Part shown: positions 1 through 4,906 of the stretch, in pieces
Numbering within the stretch: position 1 is the stretch's first letter
How the letters are laid out: each line of letters begins with the position of its first letter
Origin: Methanimicrococcus sp.
GTDB taxonomy: Archaea; Halobacteriota; Methanosarcinia; Methanosarcinales; Methanosarcinaceae
Assembly: GCA_009776675.1 (NCBI GenBank)
Contig: WRNK01000060.1
Span: 1 to 6,766, forward strand
Direction: 5' to 3'
Length of the DNA stretch: 6,766 nt
Translations under genes and position numbers: made by a program
Notes under the pieces: model-generated
Databases searched by the model: none
What the model was told of the DNA's origin: nothing
Seen by the model: the letters and a program-made list of their open reading frames with translations, nothing else

Positions 1-300
1 AATGGTACCGCCTGCACCGCCATTACTGGCTCCACCACCACCGCCGATACCTGCACCGGCATATCCGCCGACAGCATTGACTGTACCGCCATTGATTGTA
101 ATGGTACCGCCTGCAGCACCATTACCGGTTCCGGCACCACCGCCGATACCTGCACCTAAAGATCTGCCGGCAGCATTGACTGTACCGCCGTTTATTATGA
201 TGTTGCCGCCATTTCCATCAGAGCCGCCACCAATACCGGCACCCCAGCTGAAACCGCTAACGGCATTGATGATACCGCCATTGATCGTGATCGTACCGCC
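1..300 (-). repeat. Gly-rich tandem repeat array of 90-99 bp units inside the surface protein
   Basis: Protein units begin at residues 896, 926, 959 and 992 with GG(T/N)I(T/I)INGG. Each continues as (I/V)NA, a short variable stretch, then GAGIGGG and an Asn/Gly/Ala linker. At DNA level the equivalent point recurs at 1, 100, 199 and 289, giving spacings of 99, 99 and 90 bp. Neighbouring units are alike in bases as well as in residues. The last unit is cut by the window edge, so the true copy number is unknown. A degenerate unit (ATGGESASGIGGG) precedes the array. Such rungs are expected to stack as a beta-helix or Gly-rich fibre; that is inference. Confidence 0.85.
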
Positions 301-2985
301 ATCATCCCCCCTTCCACCACCGATTCCGGAAGCGGATTCACCGCCGGTTGCATTTACTTTACCGTTATCCGTGCTGTCAATTGTCAGCATCGCGTTTGTG
401 GTTTGGATACCTGACGCATTTGATCCTGCCGTGAGAGTGTTCTCCGAATCATCTGCCAAAATGAGCAACACATCCGCATCCGCATTCAACAGTAATGGGC
501 TTTGAAAATCACCAAGACCGGTGATAGACATATTATCTAATGTGATGGTAACCGCTGCATCAGCCTCGACCTCAAGACGCCGTTGGCTACCGAAATTGCT
601 GTTGATGACCGTCACATCTGCACCGTCAAGAATAGTGTAAACACCATCTGAATCGCCGGAATATGTCCAACCAATGCCGTTTGGCGGCGGGACGGTGATG
701 CTCAAATCAATAATATTTGAGAGTGTGTACACATTCACCACTACAATATCACTCGTTATTGAGGCAGTTGGTGAACCAGTCACACCGCTGTTCGTGTTCG
801 TCACCACGACATAATAATAAAGAACCGCAACCGTTGTCGTTGGCGGTGTGTAACTGTTGCTGTTTGTACCAATCGGTGTACCGCCAATATCACTGTTTAC
901 CGTGTTGCTGTACCACTGATAAGAGAGTGTTCCGCCGTCTGTGACGCTCGCTGTGACCAAGAGAGGAGTTGCCGTCGCACCTTGTATGTATGCTGTACCT
1001 TGCGGCTGGACGGTGATATCAGGCGTTTGTGCATCTACTAACACGTCTACTGTTACTGCCGCTACGCTGCTGGTTACTGAGACGGCGCCGTCAGCGCTCA
1101 CAACACAATAATAATAGTATGTGCCCTGCGTCAATGTTGTCGGAATTGTAAAGCTTGCGCCGTTTTCTCCTGAAATCAGCGTGCCGCCTGAATTGCTGTT
1201 TATCGTGTTGCTGTACCATTGATATGTCAGCGGCGTGTCCGGGTACACAGATGCTGTCACTGTCAGACTTTCTGTGATCGCGCCTTCTGTCACCGTTGTT
1301 GTGGCTGCAGGCTGAGTATCAATGTAGATTTCCGGCGGAGATAATGTATTTATAGGACCGCCAATGATCACAGCGCCCGAATTGAAATGATCATTTCCCG
1401 CAGAACGGACAAAGAGATGATAAAAAGTACTCGGCGTCAGACCGGTGAATATCGGACTGCTGCCCCAGGTAGCAGTGGCGACAACATCTGTCGTACCATA
1501 TCCGTATTCAATTGACTGTCCTGTATGAGATGCCAACGCCATGCCGCTTGTATCAATGTCAATCGTTGTAGCACTGCGAGTCACCGTAAAGGTTGAAATG
1601 GATATGTTCGAACCGCGAATTTTGTCACCGGTGTGGACGGCATCGCTTCCAAAAGTAATTGTGCTGCCGTCATCATATACGATATTACCAGCGTTGTTGA
1701 GAACACCATTAATGTTCAGTGTTCCTGTAGCGGTGACTATAGTAGTGCCGGTGTTGTTAAGCGTCCCGTTGATGGTCAGCGTGCCGTCTAGCGCACCATC
1801 CTGATTGATTATGACAGTGTTGTCGTTGTCGAGCGTTCCATTTACCGTAAATAATGTGCCATTTGCATATACTATGCCGTGGTTGGCGAGTTCTCCATTA
1901 ACATTGTTCGTACTTCCGACAGTGCTGTTTAGATAGAGTGAATTGAAAAGCGTTGCACCATTATTTATTGTCATGGTTCCGCTATTGTTAAGAGAATTAC
2001 TGTTGGTAAACAATGCACCGCTGTTTACAGTTAAAGTGCCACTGTTACTGTTATTAAAAAAGTAATTTATCGTTGTGCCTGAGTTAATAGTGATATTACC
2101 GTTGTTATTCGTATTATTTATTATTATGTCTGAGTTGACGGTAACATTTCCATTGTTGGTGATCGTGCCGACACTGTACACGGGTCCGTTGACAGTCAAA
2201 GTCATTCCGGAAGGAATTGTCAATTTATTTGCAGATTGAATCTGAATACTGTAATAACTTCCGAGAGTTCCGAGAGATGGAATAGTCAAGTCTGACGGCA
2301 GCGTAACATCACCATACAACTCGCCAACAGCACCACTTGGGTAAATTTGGCTAAAATGGAAAAAATCAAAGAAAACTATCCCCTTAGTCATGGTTTTATC
2401 AATACCGTCGTGTAATGTGCCATTTAGATACACAACACAGTCGCCATTGATATCAAATGTGCCATAATTGGTATCATCATATCCAATAGGATACCAGCGT
2501 TTCGGCGGACTTGTTATAGATGGTCCGCCTATAATATTCAAAACACCTGTTCCTGTGACGGTGAGAGCTGTTCCGGAGTATGTTGTAATCGCCGCCCAAT
2601 CTTCTGCACCTGTTAAAGTATTGTTTCCAATAAGAGACAGTGTCAAACTTCCGCTGTTTAATGTAATCGGCGACATTGGTGTCGTATAATCACGCACATT
2701 GACATGGATTGCTGCATTGTTCAGTGTGATGTTTGCAGGTCCGTTCACCACGATGCGTTTTGAAATGTTGCCGGTATTGCCGGTAACTTCGATGTCTGCA
2801 CCGCTGTTTACGGTGAGGACAGTACCATCCCAACTGCAATATGGAGAGGAACCGCTTTCCCACACTCCGGTTGCTATATTAAATGTGCCTGTTGCTGCTT
2901 GTGCCGGTGATGGCAAAACGGAAATGAGAGTGAATGCCACCGCAATTATAAATAAAATGCCAAATAATCTTTTCGAATTGTTCAT
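1..2985 (-). CDS. Large secreted modular surface protein (adhesin-like), 3' end outside the window
   Basis: The frame is open for 995 codons from ATG at 2985 to the left edge with no stop. Residues 1-30 form a signal peptide (MNNSKR, then a hydrophobic core, cleavage likely after SPAQA), so the protein is exported. Residues about 45-150 carry runs such as VLTVNSGADIEVTG and ITLNNAAIHV, resembling beta-helix or carbohydrate-binding-like modules of surface proteins. Residues about 236-452 are Asn/Gly/Thr-rich rungs (GTLTVNSG, GTMTINNG, GTLNINGVLNN), predicted parallel beta-helix. Residues about 463-548 look Fn3-like. Residues about 554-755 are two Ig-like repeats sharing YQWYSNT. Residues 776-895 repeat the N-terminal module, and 896-995 begin a Gly-rich repeat array. 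N-X-S/T sequons are frequent, as in glycosylated archaeal envelope proteins. A cell-surface adhesion or matrix role is inferred; the ligand and C-terminal anchor are unseen. This start is chosen because the next upstream ATG, at 2990, meets a stop after two codons. Confidence 0.88.
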   Translation of the reverse strand, partial: MNNSKRLFGILFIIAVAFTLISVLPSPAQAATGTFNIATGVWESGSSPYCSWDGTVLTVNSGADIEVTGNTGNISKRIVVNGPANITLNNAAIHVNVRDYTTPMSPITLNSGSLTLSLIGNNTLTGAEDWAAITTYSGTALTVTGTGVLNIIGGPSITSPPKRWYPIGYDDTNYGTFDINGDCVVYLNGTLHDGIDKTMTKGIVFFDFFHFSQIYPSGAVGELYGDVTLPSDLTIPSLGTLGSYYSIQIQSANKLTIPSGMTLTVNGPVYSVGTITNNGNVTVNSDIIINNTNNNGNITINSGTTINYFFNNSNSGTLTVNSGALFTNSNSLNNSGTMTINNGATLFNSLYLNSTVGSTNNVNGELANHGIVYANGTLFTVNGTLDNDNTVIINQDGALDGTLTINGTLNNTGTTIVTATGTLNINGVLNNAGNIVYDDGSTITFGSDAVHTGDKIRGSNISISTFTVTRSATTIDIDTSGMALASHTGQSIEYGYGTTDVVATATWGSSPIFTGLTPSTFYHLFVRSAGNDHFNSGAVIIGGPINTLSPPEIYIDTQPAATTTVTEGAITESLTVTASVYPDTPLTYQWYSNTINSNSGGTLISGENGASFTIPTTLTQGTYYYYCVVSADGAVSVTSSVAAVTVDVLVDAQTPDITVQPQGTAYIQGATATPLLVTASVTDGGTLSYQWYSNTVNSDIGGTPIGTNSNSYTPPTTTVAVLYYYVVVTNTNSGVTGSPTASITSDIVVVNVYTLSNIIDLSITVPPPNGIGWTYSGDSDGVYTILDGADVTVINSNFGSQRRLEVEADAAVTITLDNMSITGLGDFQSPLLLNADADVLLILADDSENTLTAGSNASGIQTTNAMLTIDSTDNGKVNATGGESASGIGGGRGDDGGTITINGGIINAVSGFSWGAGIGGGSDGNGGNIIINGGTVNAAGRSLGAGIGGGAGTGNGAAGGTITINGGTVNAVGGYAGAGIGGGGGASNGGAGGTI
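727..1326 (-). repeat. Two tandem Ig-like domain repeats in the surface protein
   Basis: Two segments of about 100 residues (roughly 554-654 and 656-753) share the order: a Q-P turn (DTQPA / TVQPQG), LTVTASV or LVTASV, then L(T/S)YQWYSNT, NS..GGT.I, a (T/P)PTT turn, and YYYCVVS or YYYVVVTN, ending in a hydrophobic strand. The W in QWYSNT and the Y-rich strand are the expected core positions of a bacterial or archaeal Ig-like fold. These modules usually act as spacers or adhesive arms that hold a binding domain away from the cell surface. Assignment is by motif pattern only. Confidence 0.75.
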
Positions 2986-2990
2986 AACAT

Positions 2991-2996
2991 TGACCT
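2991..2996 (-). promoter_or_regulatory. Weak ribosome binding site for the surface protein gene
   Basis: Read on the minus strand, AGGTCA lies 5 nt upstream of the ATG at 2985 and has one mismatch to the archaeal Shine-Dalgarno core AGGTGA. It overlaps the stop codon of the small frame ending at 2995, so the site would sit at the end of that frame if it is translated. Confidence 0.5.
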
Positions 2997-3201
2997 ACCG
3001 ATCGTGAGTATAATCGCCGGGGATAGCTGAGTCGCCGGACACGTTTTTGATAAATTCGTTTTTTGGATCAGATAATTGTTTTAATTTTTGAGATGACTCT
3101 CTTGAGCCGTGTTTGAATGTATTTGTAAAAACCGTTTTTGCTTTATTTGGGAAAGGGGTCATGTTTGGAAATAATGTCCTCTTCCAAAGCAATTCATACA
3201 T
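2995..3201 (-). CDS. Possible 68-residue leader ORF upstream of the surface protein
   Basis: I do not recognise this protein. It is basic and hydrophilic, has no clear signal peptide or membrane segment, and ends in GDSAIPGDYTHDR. In its favour, it ends only 9 nt before the surface protein start, its TAG overlaps that gene's Shine-Dalgarno, and it begins about 80 nt downstream of a transcription start predicted from a TATA-like box. Against it, the only Shine-Dalgarno-like sequence (GAGG) abuts the ATG with no spacer, and its composition gives no clear coding signal. It may be a leader peptide coupled to the downstream gene, a decayed gene, or chance. Confidence 0.25.
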   Translation of the reverse strand: MYELLWKRTLFPNMTPFPNKAKTVFTNTFKHGSRESSQKLKQLSDPKNEFIKNVSGDSAIPGDYTHDR

Positions 3202-3211
3202 CCTCGTTTAA

Positions 3212-3240
3212 TTACAACAGAATATTAGATTCTGTGGTAA
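3212..3240. promoter_or_regulatory. 29-bp interrupted dyad (operator or leader hairpin)
   Basis: Arms at 3212-3223 (TTACAACAGAAT) and 3229-3240 (ATTCTGTGGTAA) are complementary at 11 of 12 positions around a 5-nt centre (ATTAG). It lies about 10 bp upstream of the ATG at 3201 and about 45-70 bp downstream of the predicted transcription start. It could be a binding site for a dimeric regulator or a hairpin in the leader RNA. Read directly from sequence; the function is inferred. Confidence 0.5.
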
Positions 3241-3271
3241 ACGGGCAAAGATGTCGATTCTGCTCCCTTTT

Positions 3272-3286
3272 AAAATCGTCGATTTT
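3272..3286. promoter_or_regulatory. Perfect 15-bp palindrome, candidate operator near the predicted start site
   Basis: AAAATCG-T-CGATTTT is a perfect dyad with a one-base centre at 3279. Related half-sites (aatcg or cgatt) recur nearby at about 3255, 3295 and 3311. Taking the TATA-like box at 3304-3309 and usual archaeal spacing, transcription would start near 3280, within this palindrome. That is a typical position for an archaeal repressor operator. No regulator gene is visible in the window. Confidence 0.45.
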
Positions 3287-3300
3287 CATAAAATAATCGC

Positions 3301-3316
3301 TTAATATAACGATTTA
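3301..3316 (-). promoter_or_regulatory. Candidate BRE/TATA promoter for the surface protein transcript
   Basis: On the minus strand the box reads AAATCGTTATATTAA, a purine-rich BRE-like part followed by TTATAT. It matches the box before the DsrE-family gene (AAATCATTATAT) at 11 of 12 positions, which supports both as promoters of this genome. The predicted start near 3280 would leave a leader of roughly 295 nt before the ATG at 2985. A second, weaker box (TAAAATATAAG, 3330-3340) lies upstream. Confidence 0.45.
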
Positions 3317-3391
3317 AACATTGATTCTTCTTATATTTTATGGGTAACAATAGATGGGGAGTATTCCACTTTTGTAAATCTTTTTCCTGTT

Positions 3392-3574
3392 CAACCGCCT
3401 TGGGGCAATTGATTGAATGGGCGGTTGATCTGGGTTTCATGATTAAAGAAAAAATGAAACATCATTTTATACCACATCAATAAAATCGGGGGTACCCGTT
3501 TCCCCAAATCATCAAACGCTGTTAAGGAAAAATGTACCCCGTTTTTGAATCGCTTCAAGAAGAATGATGTTTCG
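3392..3574. repeat. Imperfect direct repeat, copy 1 (about 183 bp)
   Basis: This aligns with 3957-4139 with few indels. Identical blocks include 54 bp at 3487-3540 (copy 2: 4052-4105) and 26 bp at 3548-3573 (copy 2: 4113-4138). It contains paired arms: TCAACCGCC (3391-3399) with GGCGGTTGA (3420-3428); GTTTCAT (3434-3440) with ATGAAAC (3454-3460); GAAACATCATT (3456-3466) with AATGATGTTTC (3563-3573); and, nested inside the last, GGGGTAC (3489-3495) with GTACCCC (3534-3540). The second and third pairs share bases and exclude each other. A one-base indel between copies breaks any shared reading frame, so conservation is not of a protein. The element is unidentified. Confidence 0.85.
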
Positions 3575-3635
3575 AGTTTAAGCAAAAAACAAAATCAAAT
3601 CCCTTCAACCTTTTTCCTTAAAACATCCAAACTCC

Positions 3636-3682
3636 CTCAAATTTTGTTTTCAGTAGCGCAGCGGATGAAAGCAAAATTTGAG
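3636..3682. repeat. 17-bp inverted repeat (stem-loop)
   Basis: Arms at 3636-3652 (CTCAAATTTTG then TTTTCA) and 3666-3682 (TGAAAG then CAAAATTTGAG) pair along 17 positions with one T.G wobble when read on the plus strand, around a 13-nt loop. It lies between direct repeat copy 1 and the 61-bp tandem array. No T-run follows it on either strand, so it is not an obvious terminator. It could be a structured RNA, a protein site, or a remnant of a mobile element. Confidence 0.6.
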
Positions 3683-3730
3683 CGTTTTCAAAAAAAAATA
3701 TTGTTGCTATTATTAGGTTCATCGCTTTTT

Positions 3731-3927
3731 GTTTTTTCTATTGTTTTCGGTTACGGTTACTGCTTACAACTCACAACAAAAAAACGGTTTTGTTTTTTCT
3801 ATTGTTTCCGGTTACGGTTACTGCTTACAACTCACAACAAAAAAACGGTTTTGTATTTTTCTATTGTTTCCGGTTACAGTTACTGCTTACAACTCACAAC
3901 AAAAAACGGTTTTGTATTTTTCTATTT
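3731..3927. repeat. Three 61-bp tandem repeats plus a 14-bp partial unit
   Basis: Units start at 3731, 3792 and 3853, and a partial fourth starts at 3914. Each has a T-rich start ending in ctattg, a core ggttacRgttactgcttac, then aactcacaac, an A-run and cggtttt. The units differ at only a few positions, mainly run length. Each junction holds a small dyad AAAAC-G-GTTTT. There is no unique spacer between units, so it is not a CRISPR array. It lies between the two direct repeat copies. Confidence 0.9.
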
Positions 3928-3956
3928 TATTTTTATGGGTGTGAATCCGTTCGATT

Positions 3957-4139
3957 CAGCCGCCTTGGGGCGACTGATCGAACGGTGGTTGATTCGGGTT
4001 TCATGATTAAAGAAAAAACGAAACATCAATTTATATCACACCAAATGAAAACGGGGGTACCCGTTTCCCCAAATCATCAAACGCTGTTAAGGAAAAATGT
4101 ACCCCAATCCTTAATCGCTTCAAGAAGAATGATGTTTCA
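3957..4139. repeat. Imperfect direct repeat, copy 2 (about 183 bp)
   Basis: This is the partner of 3392-3574. The 54-bp and 26-bp blocks are identical, including the nested GGGGTAC/GTACCCC pair. The outer pair keeps GAAACATCA (4020-4028) with TGATGTTTC (4130-4138). The left stem is TCAGCCGCC (3956-3964) with GGTGGTTGA (3984-3992), still 9 pairs if two are G.U on the plus strand. This copy can also form another hairpin at its left border, 3949-3964 with 3969-3983 and loop TTGG, with one bulge and one mismatch. The copy lies about 180 bp downstream of the DsrE-family stop codon. Confidence 0.85.
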
Positions 4140-4159
4140 GGTTTCAGACAAAACAAAAA

Positions 4160-4312
4160 CAAGAAATAAAAGAATCATGAGAAAAACAAAAAAAGAAATA
4201 AAAGATCATGAGAAAAACAAAAAAAAGATTAAAAAATTGAAAAAAATTGAAAAAAAATCAAAATGTAAAAAAGATCCTTTGAGTGACTCACTAAAAAAGA
4301 TGAAAAAGGGGT
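4160..4312 (-). terminator. Oligo-T tract terminator region after the DsrE-family gene
   Basis: Directly downstream of the stop codon the minus strand carries many T-runs (several of 6-8), the usual intrinsic signal for archaeal RNA polymerase. A small perfect dyad AGTGACTCACT at 4282-4292 precedes the first long runs. The far part contains a 32-bp direct duplication (starting at 4162 and 4194) with agaaataaaag and tcatgagaaaaac, itself A-rich on the plus strand. Confidence 0.55.
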
Positions 4313-4316
4313 AAAA

Positions 4317-4682
4317 TCAAACGTACATGATTAATTGTCCTTCTTCTGTGTATTGGATCAATAAATTGGTCAAATCCTTTGTCGTGATGATTTCGGTGCC
4401 TTCAATCATCTCTTCTTTTGTCAAGCCGACCAAAGTCGCCGCCAATTCACAGCATTTGATTTTGACGCCCAAATCCAAACATTCCTGAATTTTTTCATCA
4501 TAGTTTTGAGGACTTTGTTTATTTTTCTTTATCAAAATCGTACCCATCGGACCCCAGATTAAAATCATTGTCTCAAGTCCTCTTTTGCGATAGCATCGCG
4601 CAAATCTCAAAGCGTGCTGCGGCGCTGTACTTTCATACACCATGTCATTGAGTAAAACCAAAACTTTTGTAACTTCGGGCAT
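4317..4682 (-). CDS. DsrE-family small protein
   Basis: This is a complete 121-residue frame from ATG at 4682 to TGA at 4317. It matches the pattern of DsrE/DsrF-like proteins, small alpha/beta proteins often involved in sulfur transfer or of unknown role. It shows an N-terminal strand KVLVLLND, a helix with APQHALRFARCYRKRG, a second strand TMILIWGP, and the family stretch GVKIKCCELAATLVGLTKEEMI, ending with a strand QLIMYV. Cys77-Cys78 sit where many relatives carry the reactive Cys; Cys30 and Cys68 are others. There is no signal peptide, so it should be cytosolic. It has its own promoter and Shine-Dalgarno and is separated from valS by 224 bp, so it is probably transcribed alone. No other sulfur-relay gene is in view; the substrate is unknown. 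Confidence 0.78.
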   Translation of the reverse strand: MPEVTKVLVLLNDMVYESTAPQHALRFARCYRKRGLETMILIWGPMGTILIKKNKQSPQNYDEKIQECLDLGVKIKCCELAATLVGLTKEEMIEGTEIITTKDLTNLLIQYTEEGQLIMYV

Positions 4683-4686
4683 AAAA

Positions 4687-4692
4687 ACCTCA
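4687..4692 (-). promoter_or_regulatory. Ribosome binding site of the DsrE-family gene
   Basis: TGAGGT on the minus strand lies 4 nt upstream of the ATG at 4682 and is complementary to the 3' end of archaeal 16S rRNA. It supports this start codon. Confidence 0.7.
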
Positions 4693-4736
4693 GGAAATGA
4701 TAAATCATGATAGTTATTTTCAAGTTTAACAGAGAT

Positions 4737-4752
4737 GTATATAATGATTTCC
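4737..4752 (-). promoter_or_regulatory. BRE/TATA promoter of the DsrE-family gene
   Basis: The minus strand reads GGAAATCATTATATAC, a purine-rich BRE followed by a TATA box (TTATAT at 4739-4744). Usual archaeal spacing puts the transcription start near 4715, giving a leader of about 30 nt. The box lies beyond the valS terminator tract, so the gene can be expressed independently of valS. Confidence 0.62.
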
Positions 4753-4811
4753 CTTTATACGTTCAAAAGTGTTGTATTTATTACAAAATAAATGATATAA
4801 TGGCGAATGAA

Positions 4812-4906
4812 CCTTTTTTTAATGAGAAAAAAAGAGGAAAAGGGAAGAGGAAATGGGAGAAATGGAAAAAAAATAGGGGAAAGGGAGGAAAAATAAATCC
4901 CTTTCA
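4812..4906 (-). terminator. Pyrimidine-rich terminator tract after valS
   Basis: Right after the valS stop the minus strand is almost pure T/C. Positions 4824-4893 hold only three non-purines on the plus strand (4854, 4863, 4874), with T-runs of 7-8 on the minus strand, including one at about 4867-4873. No stable hairpin precedes it, which fits archaeal U-tract termination. The same tract is a long homopurine-homopyrimidine run. Confidence 0.6.

Larger units (their letters stand above)
3202..4316. other. Long gene-poor, repeat-rich intergenic region
   Basis: About 1.1 kb lies between the stop of the DsrE-family gene and the small frame before the surface protein. It is AT-rich. From left to right it holds a 29-bp dyad, a 15-bp palindrome, a promoter-like box, direct repeat copy 1, a 17-bp stem-loop, three 61-bp tandem repeats, direct repeat copy 2, and an A-rich (minus-strand T-rich) tract with short repeats. 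Open frames across it are low-complexity (Lys-, Phe- or Thr/Gln-rich) and follow the repeats. I see no transposase fragment, tRNA or known riboswitch core. Confidence 0.7.

Noticed and set aside
2..505. Pro-rich open frame on the plus strand
   Set aside because: It is the antisense of the Gly-rich repeats of the surface protein (Gly codons GGT/GGC read as ACC/GCC and shifted to Pro). The minus strand has the signal peptide, domain motifs and a long open frame.
3391..3585. 64-codon minus-strand frame covering direct repeat copy 1
   Set aside because: Copy 2 differs by a one-base indel and meets an early stop in the same frame, so the repeat is not conserved as protein.
3731..3927. Possible CRISPR array
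   Set aside because: The 61-bp units abut one another with no unique spacers, and no cas gene is present.
3941..3983. tRNA-like GTTCGATTC (T-loop resemblance)
   Set aside because: No acceptor, D or anticodon arms can be placed around it. The bases are better explained by the local hairpin of repeat copy 2.
3545..4314. Overlapping plus-strand open frames rich in Phe, Thr/Gln and Lys
   Set aside because: They follow the 61-bp repeats and the A-rich tract, the same repeat is read in different frames, and there is no Shine-Dalgarno or domain pattern.
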